A DNA stretch of 6,085 nt from positions 1-6,085 of the forward strand of contig JAGWRQ010000131.1 in assembly GCA_028869615.1 (NCBI GenBank). Reading direction: 5' to 3'. A program made the position numbers and the translations under genes. Positions 1-6,085 of the stretch are shown here, in pieces (position 1 is the stretch's first letter; each line of letters opens with the position of its first letter). The notes beneath the pieces are model-generated. The model made no database searches. It saw only the letters and a program-made list of their open reading frames with translations, and had not been told where the DNA came from. Source of the DNA: Candidatus Methylomirabilota bacterium. GTDB lineage: Bacteria; Methylomirabilota; Methylomirabilia; Methylomirabilales; Methylomirabilaceae.

Positions 1-516
1 GATGCAGCTCTTATGCGGGTGCAGGAATTCGATGGGGTCTTCGATGGTGACGATGTGCTCATGGCGCTCTCGGTTGATCTTGTCGATCATGGTGGCCAGT
101 GTGGTCGATTTCCCCGAACCGGTCGGTCCGGTGACGAGGATGAGCCCCTTTGGCTTCTCGCAGAGGCCGGCCACGACCTTAGACAGGCCTAATTCCTCGA
201 AGGTGTGAATGGCGTACGGGATCGGGCGGATCGCCATGCCCACCGCCCCCCGCTGCATATAGACATTGGCCCGGAACCTGCTCAATCCCTTGATTCCGAA
301 GGAGAGGTCCAGTTCCTGCGCTTCTTCAAACTGTTGCTTCTGGGCGTCGGTCAGAACGCTGTAGGCCAGGCTTTTCGTGTCCGTCGGGAGCAGCGGCGTG
401 TCCCCGAGAGGCGAGATCCGGCCGTGCAGACGCACCATCGGCGGGACGCCGGCGGTCAGGTGAAGATCGGAGGCGGCGCGCTCAACAACCTCCTTCAACA
501 TCTGGTGCAGGTCCAT
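1..516 (-). CDS. pilT: Type IV pilus retraction ATPase PilT, N-terminal 172 codons (3' end beyond window)
   Basis: PilT is a cytoplasmic hexameric ATPase that drives depolymerisation of type IV pili (retraction, twitching motility). Translating the minus strand from ATG 516-514 gives an unbroken 172-residue frame to the window edge. The N-terminal PAS-like half shows ASDLHLTAG (15-23), RLHGRI (29-34), RFRANVY (80-86) and a QRG...AIRPIP stretch (88-100). The RecA-like half begins with Walker A GPTGSGKST (130-138) and the Asp box TIEDPIEF (157-164). The TIEDPIEF-LHPHKS run is characteristic of PilT rather than PilB. Walker B, the His box and the C-terminal retraction motif are missing only because the window ends; family members are about 350-370 residues. 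The start is supported by a strong GGAGGTGA ribosome binding site at 519-526, and upstream ATGs are out of frame or blocked by stops. It follows pilB after 70 bases, a usual pilBT(C) order, so pilC is expected next to the left. Confidence 0.95.
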   Translation of the reverse strand, partial: MDLHQMLKEVVERAASDLHLTAGVPPMVRLHGRISPLGDTPLLPTDTKSLAYSVLTDAQKQQFEEAQELDLSFGIKGLSRFRANVYMQRGAVGMAIRPIPYAIHTFEELGLSKVVAGLCEKPKGLILVTGPTGSGKSTTLATMIDKINRERHEHIVTIEDPIEFLHPHKSCI

Positions 517-535
517 ACTCACCTCCCATCGAATG

Positions 536-586
536 GAGCAGCAAGATCAGTGCCCCATGGACTTAGCTGATAGCTTATTGCTGCTC
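536..586 (-). repeat. Inverted repeat / two-part RNA hairpin between pilB and pilT
   Basis: In the transcript direction, GAGCAGCAA (586-578) directly follows the pilB TAA stop and pairs perfectly with TTGCTGCTC (544-536), giving a 9-bp stem. Inside it, after an asymmetric internal loop, ATCAG (571-567) pairs with CTGAT (550-546), closing a 16-base apical loop. No U-tract follows the right arm; the next bases are CATTCGATGG and then the pilT ribosome binding site, which stays outside the stem. It therefore does not look like an intrinsic terminator. A role in protecting or separating the pilB and pilT parts of the message, or in setting the PilB:PilT ratio, is inference. The pairing itself is read directly from the sequence. 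Confidence 0.7.
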
Positions 587-2284
587 TTAGAAGAGGCTGG
601 TGACCCGAACCACCTCCTCGACGGTCGTGATGCCTTCCCGCATCTTCTGCAGGCCGCTCTCCCGCAGCGTCTGCATCCCGTATTTGCGTCCAAGCGTTCG
701 AAGCTCAGCGGTGGAAACGCCGTTCAGAATCGCCCCCCGGATCTCCTCATTGAGCAGTGCCACCTCGTAGAGACCGATCCTGCCCCGATAGCCCGTGTCA
801 CTGCACGCGGCACACCCCTTGCCCCGATAGCAGGGCACACGCCTCGCCTCCTGCGGACTGAACCCGAGATCCTCCAGGGTAGAGACGGGAACCGAGACTT
901 CCGTCCGACACTCCACGCAGAGCCGTCGGACCAGACGCTGAGCCAGCAGCAGGTTGAGCGAGGCGCTCACCAGATACGGCGGCACGCCCATGCTGGTCAG
1001 CCGCCCCACCGTGCTCATCGCGTCGTTGGTATGGACCGTGCTCAGCACCAGGTGGCCGGTCAGGGCGGCCTTGATCGCGATCTCGGCCGTCTCGAAATCG
1101 CGAATCTCCCCCACCATGATGATGTCCGGGTCTTGCCGGAGGAACGATCTGAGCAAGGCGGCGAAGGTGAGGCCGATATCCGTCTTGATCTGCGTCTGGT
1201 TGATTCCGGTCAGGTTGTACTCGATCGGGTCTTCCGCGGTCATGATGTTGGTGTCGACGTTGTTGAGCCGAGCGAGCGCCGAATACAACGTCGTTGTCTT
1301 CCCGCTCCCGGTCGGGCCGGTCACCAGGATCATGCCGTACGGAGCAAATATGGCCTTCTCAATCATGGCGAGTGCCTCAGGCTCGAACCCGAACTTACTC
1401 ATGTCCAATTCGAGGTTCTCGCGATTCAGCAATCGCATGACAACCTTCTCTCCGAACAGCGTCGGGATTATCGAGACCCGAAGGTCCACCTCCCGCTGCC
1501 CCGCCCTGACCTTGATCCGCCCGTCCTGAGGCATGCGCCGTTCGGCAATATCCAATCGCGCCATGATCTTGACGCGAGAGGTGACCGCAGGGTGCATTGT
1601 GAGGGGCGGCGACATCACCTCGTGGAGAATGCCGTCGAGCCTGAAACGAATACGGAAGGTCTTTTCGTACGGCTCGATGTGAATATCGGAGGCGCCCTTG
1701 TTGATCGCGTCGGTCAGGATGAGGTTGACCAGTTTGATTACCGGGGCCTCTTCGGTGGCTCGGTACAGATCGGCCAGATCAATTCCTCTCTGATCCGGCT
1801 CAGCGATCCCAAGCTCTTTTTGCTCAAAATCCCTGACCAGGCTTCTGGCGAAACCTGCCGTCTCGTAGTACCTGTTGAGCGCGTTCTGGATGGATGTCTC
1901 CGAGGCAACCATCGGTTGGATGTTGTGGCCGGTAATGAATCTGACTTCATCGATGGCAACGATGTCGGACGGGTCCGCCATTGCCACCCTCAGGCTGCCT
2001 CCGGTCCGGCTCACAGGGATGAGCAGGTACTTCCGAGCGACTTCGGCGGGAACAAGCGCGAGGATGGCAGGGTCGATCGTACCCTTACTCAGATCAACGG
2101 GCGGCACCCCATATTGGCGCCCCAGAAAGGACGTAATCGCCTCCTCGTTGAGATACTTGAGCTTGACGAGAATCGATCCGATCCGTCCGCCGGAGCTCTT
2201 CTGCAGCGCAATGGCCTCATGCAATTGCTCTGGCGTGATCAGGTTGGCCCTCACCAGCATCTCGCCTATTCGTCCGGATGACAT
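587..2284 (-). CDS. pilB: Type IV pilus assembly (extension) ATPase PilB
   Basis: PilB is the GspE-family hexameric ATPase that powers pilin polymerisation at the cytoplasmic face of the type IV pilus machine. The 565-residue protein is full length for the family. The N1 domain (about 1-140) carries two MshEN-type motifs (5-28 and 34-57). The N2 domain includes ASDIHIEP (198-205), RFRLDG (213-218) and PQDGRI (252-257). The ATPase core has Walker A GPTGSGKTT (323-331), the Asp box AEDPIEY (350-356), Walker B DPDIIMVGEIRD (385-396, catalytic Glu393) and the His box GHLVLSTVHTND (410-421). Cys456, Cys459, Cys491 and Cys494 form the tetracysteine zinc site usual in PilB/GspE. All catalytic elements are intact. 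The ATG start has an AAGGG element 7 bases upstream (2292-2296). GspE or MshE are alternatives by homology, but the adjacent pilT strongly favours PilB. It lies 82 bases after aroE, possibly with its own promoter there. Confidence 0.96.
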   Translation of the reverse strand: MSSGRIGEMLVRANLITPEQLHEAIALQKSSGGRIGSILVKLKYLNEEAITSFLGRQYGVPPVDLSKGTIDPAILALVPAEVARKYLLIPVSRTGGSLRVAMADPSDIVAIDEVRFITGHNIQPMVASETSIQNALNRYYETAGFARSLVRDFEQKELGIAEPDQRGIDLADLYRATEEAPVIKLVNLILTDAINKGASDIHIEPYEKTFRIRFRLDGILHEVMSPPLTMHPAVTSRVKIMARLDIAERRMPQDGRIKVRAGQREVDLRVSIIPTLFGEKVVMRLLNRENLELDMSKFGFEPEALAMIEKAIFAPYGMILVTGPTGSGKTTTLYSALARLNNVDTNIMTAEDPIEYNLTGINQTQIKTDIGLTFAALLRSFLRQDPDIIMVGEIRDFETAEIAIKAALTGHLVLSTVHTNDAMSTVGRLTSMGVPPYLVSASLNLLLAQRLVRRLCVECRTEVSVPVSTLEDLGFSPQEARRVPCYRGKGCAACSDTGYRGRIGLYEVALLNEEIRGAILNGVSTAELRTLGRKYGMQTLRESGLQKMREGITTVEEVVRVTSLF

Positions 2285-2341
2285 GCGCTAACCCTTCTTC
2301 GGCTGGCTTGTTATGACTAATGCAGGCATTCGCGGTGAGAT

Positions 2342-2370
2342 ATTGTCTTACGCTATTCCTGAAAAGTCAA
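2342..2370 (-). promoter_or_regulatory. Candidate internal sigma70-type promoter for pilB(-pilT)
   Basis: On the minus strand TTGACT (2370-2365, 5 of 6 consensus bases) is followed after exactly 17 bases by GACAAT (2347-2342, 4 of 6 matches to TATAAT). The -35 box overlaps the aroE TGA stop codon. Initiation would fall near 2335, giving a leader of about 50 bases ahead of the pilB ATG. The 82-base gap is also longer than the glnD-aroE junction, and I see no terminator in it. The -10 box is weak, and such matches arise by chance, so this is only a candidate for separate control of the pilus genes. Confidence 0.35.
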
Positions 2371-3224
2371 GCGATTACGTCCACGACGGCTTGCCGCATC
2401 GCCTCCTCCGAGGGGGTTTGCCCGGTCCACAGCGCGAAAGCCAGGGCGCCCTGATACAGCAGCATGCCCAGTCCGCCCAGCGCCCGACACCCTCGCTTCT
2501 CCGCCTCTCGCAGCAACGCGGTCTCCCGCGGCCGGTAGATCAGATCGTACACCAGCGCGCCGGGCCGAAGAAGGGCGGGGTCAATCGGCGGAGGATCTGA
2601 GGGGCCGAGACCGACCGATGTTGTATTCACCACCAGCGTGCAGTCTCTCACCCTGGCCGGTATGTGGGGATCGTCCGGCCCCAGCCCGATGGCCGAAACC
2701 CCGGTTTCCCGGTCGACAAACTCAGCCAGCGACTGCGCGCGCTCAACGGTCCGGTTGACAATCGTAAGCTCCACCGCGCCGGCCTCGGCCAGACTGAAGG
2801 ATACAGCCCGCGCCGCACCGCCCGCCCCAAAGATCACAACACGCTTCCCGCACGGGAGAAAATCCGCCTCCTCCTGGAGTGATCGAAGAAATCCCTGTCC
2901 GTCGGTATTGGCGCCGAGCAGACGCCCGCCTCTCGCGACGATCGTATTGACCGCGCCCACCGCGGCGGCCTCTTTTGTCAGGGTGTCGACGAGCGCGAAG
3001 GCCTGCTCCTTATGGGGGATCGTGACGTTCGCGCCTCCGAAGTTTTCCATCCCACGGAGCGACTCGAACGCGGCCGGCAAGCCGGCGGATTGTACCCGCC
3101 ACGGAATATACAGGCCGTCGATCCCGGCCGCCTGGAGCGCGGCATTCTGCATAACCGGCGACAGGCTATGCGCCACAGGATCGCCGAAGAGGATGAATAC
3201 CTTCGCCGCGGCCGTAAATCGCAA
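2367..3224 (-). CDS. aroE: Shikimate dehydrogenase (NADP+) AroE, probable TTG start
   Basis: AroE reduces 3-dehydroshikimate to shikimate with NADPH, in the fourth step of the cytoplasmic shikimate pathway. Residues below count from the TTG at 3224 (285 aa, normal family length). The substrate domain shows SLSP (20-23), the catalytic Lys72 in NVTIPHKE and Asp108 in GANTDGQGF. The nucleotide-binding domain has GAGGAAR (133-139), then NRT with Arg162 (157-162), typical for NADP preference, and NTTSVGL (200-206). The C-terminus has YDLIYRP (226-232) and GLGMLLYQGA (251-260) with the conserved Gln258. The frame is open back to an ATG at 3290, but that would place 22 non-conserved residues ahead of the VFILFGDP strand and overlap glnD by 65 bases. 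TTG 3224 leaves 8 residues before that strand and sits one base after the glnD stop, so translational coupling is likely. A second TTG at 3245 (292 aa) cannot be excluded. Confidence 0.95.
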   Translation of the reverse strand: MRFTAAAKVFILFGDPVAHSLSPVMQNAALQAAGIDGLYIPWRVQSAGLPAAFESLRGMENFGGANVTIPHKEQAFALVDTLTKEAAAVGAVNTIVARGGRLLGANTDGQGFLRSLQEEADFLPCGKRVVIFGAGGAARAVSFSLAEAGAVELTIVNRTVERAQSLAEFVDRETGVSAIGLGPDDPHIPARVRDCTLVVNTTSVGLGPSDPPPIDPALLRPGALVYDLIYRPRETALLREAEKRGCRALGGLGMLLYQGALAFALWTGQTPSEEAMRQAVVDVIA

Positions 3225-3225
3225 G

Positions 3226-6024
3226 CTAATTGAATCCCTCCGCAAGCACACGCTCCAGCTCGACCCCGATCTGCGCTCTCCGCCCCTCATCGATCAACTT
3301 GCTCCCGTCCTTATTGGTCACATAAAAGACGTCTACGATCTGCTCGGCCTCGGTTGTGATCTTGGCGGAACGTATATCCACCTCAAGCTGCGACAGGGTG
3401 CTGGTGATGAGGTACAGGAGCCCCAACCTGTCCCGTGTCCGAATATCCAGGATGGTGTATGCCTGAGAGACTAGGTTGTCGAATTCCACCTTGATCGGGA
3501 ATTCCATGCCTTTCTGGATCGGCCGGACCAAGACCTCCTTCCTGCGGCTCCTGATGAGATCATGGACAGCCACCTTGCCCGCGAGCACATCCTGCAGATC
3601 CGCAATGATCCGATCCCAGACGGCAGGGTCTTCAATGGCCGCGCCGCTGCCGTTGTCGACCCTGAAGTGCCGGATCACCATCCCGCTTGACAGGGTGAAA
3701 ATCTGGGCGCTCAGGATGTTCATCCCGTTCGCGGTGAGCGTCCCCACAACCTGCGCGAACCGTCCGTGGCGGCCATAGGCGCACACGGTAAATTCAGAGT
3801 AGCCGGCCAACGGGAATGCCGCCCATACGCTCACCGCCTCTTCACCCCGTTGTACGCGCTGAATGAGGCGCACGTGCGAGGCGATCTTGTGGAGCGGGGT
3901 CGTCAGCAGGTACCGCGTTGGGGCCTCCTGCAGGTACTTTTTCACCGCCTCTACCCCGAACTCCGGTGACAGTTCCTGGGTCAGCTGGGATTTGACCCGC
4001 TCGGCGCGAGCCAGATCGTCTTCACCCTCCGGGATGCCCCTGGTGAGGACGGTATGGGTCTTGATATACAGCTCCCACAGTAATGTGCCTTTCCACTCGG
4101 TCCAGACGCCGGGCCCGACCGCCTTGATATCGGCGAAGGTGAGCAGGTACAGCATCTTTAACCGGTCGAGCGTCTGCGCCTTTTTGGCAAAGTCGATCAC
4201 AATCGCCTCATCGTCGAGGTCCAGGCGCTGGGCGATATGCGACATCTCCAGATGGCGCGCCACCAGGAAGACGACGGCATCGGCATCAGGCTCCGGGATG
4301 CCCATCCTGCGAAGAATTGCCCCAACCAGGGAGGCGCTCTTGGGCGCATGGTCGGCTCCCTCCCCCTTACCGATATCGTGGAGCAGGAGCGCCAATCGGA
4401 GGATTTCCAGTCGCTTGGCATCCGAGGCGAGCGAACGAAACTCTTCACCGTAAAATCGTGACACCTCATCCAGGTGTTCGAGCGTCTCGATGGCCAGAAA
4501 GGTGTGTTCGTCCACGGTGTACCGATGATAGAAATCGAACTGGACCAGGCGGGTGAGCTTGGCGAACTCCGGGATGTAGGCCCCGATCACGCCAAGTTCA
4601 TGCATGTTCCGAAGCGTGGCGGCCACCCCTTTCGGTTCTCGCAGGATGGCCAGGAAAAAGCCAAGAGCCCGACTCGAACGCCTCACCCCCTCATCGATGA
4701 GATGCGTCTCGGCTCTGATCTGGTCCTGAATCTCCTGGCTCAACGTGTATCCCATCTGCTGCGCGTACCAGAAGACCTTCAGCAGTCGGACGGGGTCTTC
4801 CTGAAACAGGCTACGATTCTTCGGCGACACGTAGATGCAGCGATCGATCTCCGTCAGATCGTCGCCGATATCGCGCGCCTTCAGCCTCCGCATCACCCTC
4901 TCCACCTGCGACCTCCCTTGCGTGCAGCGCGAGATCACCTGCGCCGACAACTGCGAGATATCCTTTGCAGCCAGATAGTAGCGCTGCATAAACTGTTCAA
5001 CGCCGTAACAGCCGGCCGTGCTCAGGAATCCAAGATTGGCTGCTACCTGCTCCTGCATAGAGAGCGAGAGCACGTCGTGCTTGCCCCCGCACAGGTAATG
5101 CAGTTCATTCCGCAGGCGGAGCATGAAATCCAGCGCCAGATCCCACCGTTCGCTCTCCTCCCGACTGAGAAGGCCTCTCTGCGCCAGCTCGGACGGCGCG
5201 CTCACCTGCTGGGTGATCCTGGCAATGCAGAGGGCGGCGTGCAGGTCTCTCAGGCCGCCGGGACCTTCCTTGATGTGGGGCTCCTGCACATAGATGGATG
5301 CACCGTACCGGTAGTGGCGTTCATGCAGTTCTTGAAGCTTCCGCTTGACGAGCGTATCGGCTTGCTTGTGCAAGACCGATCGCCCCAACTTGGCGCTGAA
5401 CGCCTGATAGATCGCCGGGTCGCCGGCAAGGTATCGGGCCTCCATCATCGAAGTGCAGGAAGTTAGGTCATTCCGCGCCATTCGCACGCAGTCATCGATG
5501 GAGCGGCAGCAATGTCCCACAACGAACCCGACGTCCCAGAGGGTGCTCAACACCGGATGGAGGATCGTGTCCAGGTAGGCATCGGCCCTGCGGGGGTAGA
5601 CAAACATGAGATCCACGTCGGAGGCCGGATTCATCTCCCGCCGGCCATAACCGCCCAGCGCAACCAGCGCACACCCGTTGCTGCGCCGCCTCAGATCCGG
5701 ATCGCAGGCCACCTCCGCCAGTTGAAAGAGTGTGGTTACCACCGCGTCTGTGAGCGTGGCGATGGACCGGACTACCGCCTGCCCGGTTCCCCCATTCCGA
5801 TGGCTGTGAAGAATCCGGGCCTGCTCATCGGCGATGAACCCTCTGAGGACCGGAATCAGACCGTTGGCTGCGTGGTTGCCTTGCAGCACGGATCGCAGGG
5901 CGTCGGCCAGCGCTGAGAACTCGACGGAAGCCGAGGGCATGGCGCCGGCGGGACTTGCGGCATTCGCCCCTCGGTTTCGCAGTATTGCGAAGCGGCCCTT
6001 CGCGATGGCTTGGAATCGCTTCAT
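3226..6024 (-). CDS. glnD: Bifunctional [protein-PII] uridylyltransferase / uridylyl-removing enzyme GlnD
   Basis: GlnD is the cytoplasmic glutamine sensor of nitrogen control. At low glutamine it uridylylates PII (GlnB/GlnK), and at high glutamine it removes UMP. The 932-residue protein has the full domain set. The nucleotidyltransferase motif is GGYGRREMNPASDVDL (124-139) with metal-binding Asp136 and Asp138. The GlnD-specific helical part includes EPHIKEGPGGLRDL (248-261). The HD hydrolase domain has HRYTVDEHTF (500-509), LLHDIGKG (547-554, His549/Asp550), ARHLEMS (589-595) and ADIKAVGPGVW (631-641). Two C-terminal ACT domains follow (about 744-815 and 858-925), the expected glutamine sensors. 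Both active sites look intact. The N-terminus is roughly 30 residues longer before the catalytic Gly-Gly than in E. coli GlnD and is basic and Ala-rich. The ATG at 6024 is preferred because GGAG (6031-6034) sits 6 bases upstream and a promoter lies just beyond; Met29 has no ribosome binding site. No PII gene is in the window. Confidence 0.97.
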   Translation of the reverse strand: MKRFQAIAKGRFAILRNRGANAASPAGAMPSASVEFSALADALRSVLQGNHAANGLIPVLRGFIADEQARILHSHRNGGTGQAVVRSIATLTDAVVTTLFQLAEVACDPDLRRRSNGCALVALGGYGRREMNPASDVDLMFVYPRRADAYLDTILHPVLSTLWDVGFVVGHCCRSIDDCVRMARNDLTSCTSMMEARYLAGDPAIYQAFSAKLGRSVLHKQADTLVKRKLQELHERHYRYGASIYVQEPHIKEGPGGLRDLHAALCIARITQQVSAPSELAQRGLLSREESERWDLALDFMLRLRNELHYLCGGKHDVLSLSMQEQVAANLGFLSTAGCYGVEQFMQRYYLAAKDISQLSAQVISRCTQGRSQVERVMRRLKARDIGDDLTEIDRCIYVSPKNRSLFQEDPVRLLKVFWYAQQMGYTLSQEIQDQIRAETHLIDEGVRRSSRALGFFLAILREPKGVAATLRNMHELGVIGAYIPEFAKLTRLVQFDFYHRYTVDEHTFLAIETLEHLDEVSRFYGEEFRSLASDAKRLEILRLALLLHDIGKGEGADHAPKSASLVGAILRRMGIPEPDADAVVFLVARHLEMSHIAQRLDLDDEAIVIDFAKKAQTLDRLKMLYLLTFADIKAVGPGVWTEWKGTLLWELYIKTHTVLTRGIPEGEDDLARAERVKSQLTQELSPEFGVEAVKKYLQEAPTRYLLTTPLHKIASHVRLIQRVQRGEEAVSVWAAFPLAGYSEFTVCAYGRHGRFAQVVGTLTANGMNILSAQIFTLSSGMVIRHFRVDNGSGAAIEDPAVWDRIIADLQDVLAGKVAVHDLIRSRRKEVLVRPIQKGMEFPIKVEFDNLVSQAYTILDIRTRDRLGLLYLITSTLSQLEVDIRSAKITTEAEQIVDVFYVTNKDGSKLIDEGRRAQIGVELERVLAEGFN
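3236..3241 (-). promoter_or_regulatory. Probable aroE ribosome binding site inside the end of glnD
   Basis: GGAGGG on the minus strand (3241-3236) lies within the last codons of glnD, 11 bases before the TTG at 3224. The spacing is on the long side, which fits re-initiation by ribosomes finishing glnD (TAG at 3228-3226, then one base, then TTG). A competing GGAG lies 7 bases before TTG 3245. No ATG is available near the conserved N-terminus. Confidence 0.5.
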
Positions 6025-6047
6025 CCTTTACTCCGTCGATTGCACCT

Positions 6048-6077
6048 AGTATAGGCGGGCCGGCGGGACAGGGTCAA
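6048..6077 (-). promoter_or_regulatory. Sigma70-type promoter for glnD (head of the gene cluster)
   Basis: On the minus strand TTGACC (6077-6072, 5 of 6 matches to TTGACA) is followed after 18 bases by TATACT (6053-6048, 5 of 6 matches to TATAAT). Initiation would fall around 6041, giving a very short leader of about 17 bases that contains the GGAG ribosome binding site at 6031-6034. A second TTGACC copy abuts the -35 box (6083-6078). No sigma54 -24/-12 pattern was seen, so glnD appears to be driven by the housekeeping sigma factor. The match quality, spacing and position just before the gene make this convincing by inspection. Confidence 0.7.
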
Positions 6078-6085
6078 GGTCAATT

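Noticed and set aside
536..586. Intrinsic terminator after pilB
   Set aside because: The hairpin is real, but no run of T follows the second arm on the transcribed strand, and pilT with a strong ribosome binding site comes immediately after.
533..2281. A 582-codon plus-strand open frame opposite pilB
   Set aside because: It is exactly antisense to a fully motif-bearing PilB. Its product is Arg/His/Asp-rich with no recognisable domain, and long shadow frames are common in GC-rich genes.
3225..3290. A 22-residue N-terminal extension of AroE starting at ATG 3290
   Set aside because: The added residues are unlike AroE N-termini and the segment encodes the conserved end of GlnD in another frame; the start at TTG 3224 fits better.
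2638..3474. A 278-codon plus-strand open frame across the aroE-glnD junction
   Set aside because: It is antisense to both aroE catalytic motifs and the glnD C-terminal ACT domain, and has no protein family features.
4474..5466. A 330-codon plus-strand open frame opposite glnD
   Set aside because: It lies wholly antisense to conserved GlnD domains, has no recognisable motif and shows no sign of its own promoter; it is a composition shadow.
1..6085. Mobile elements, CRISPR arrays, tRNA genes or toxin-antitoxin genes
   Set aside because: Nearly every base is accounted for by four conserved housekeeping and pilus genes. No terminal inverted repeats, spaced direct repeats or tRNA-like folds were seen by eye.

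Overview
This is an ordinary, tightly packed bacterial chromosome segment with moderately high GC content (by eye around 60%; not counted). All four genes lie on the minus strand and are read from right to left: glnD (bifunctional PII uridylyltransferase/uridylyl-removing enzyme), aroE (shikimate dehydrogenase), pilB (type IV pilus extension ATPase) and the first 172 codons of pilT (pilus retraction ATPase), which runs off the left edge. A type IV pilus pilB-pilT pair together with GlnD points to a Gram-negative-type bacterium outside the Enterobacteria. Comparable layouts come to mind from deltaproteobacterial, Nitrospirota and NC10-like lineages, but the lineage is inference and cannot be fixed from this window.

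Layout. Positions 6025-6085 hold a convincing sigma70-type promoter (TTGACC-N18-TATACT) and a GGAG ribosome binding site for glnD, so the transcription unit probably starts at the right edge. glnD fills 3226-6024. One base after its stop codon, aroE most likely starts with TTG at 3224 and ends at 2367. An 82-base gap (2285-2366) follows, with a possible weaker internal promoter whose -35 box overlaps the aroE stop codon. pilB covers 587-2284. A 70-base gap (517-586) then contains a long hairpin that begins immediately after the pilB stop codon, followed by a strong GGAGGTGA ribosome binding site and pilT (1-516, partial).

Functionally the first half is housekeeping. GlnD reads glutamine and sets PII uridylylation, and AroE makes shikimate for aromatic amino acids. 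The second half is the motor pair that extends and retracts type IV pili. PilB carries two tandem 24-residue MshEN-type motifs with a 5-residue spacer, which suggests (not proven) a response to cyclic di-GMP. I see no mobile element, CRISPR array, tRNA, rRNA or evident foreign gene, and no undescribed system. The points worth a second look are regulatory: the pilB-pilT hairpin, the PilB MshEN motifs, the candidate pilB promoter and the non-ATG aroE start.
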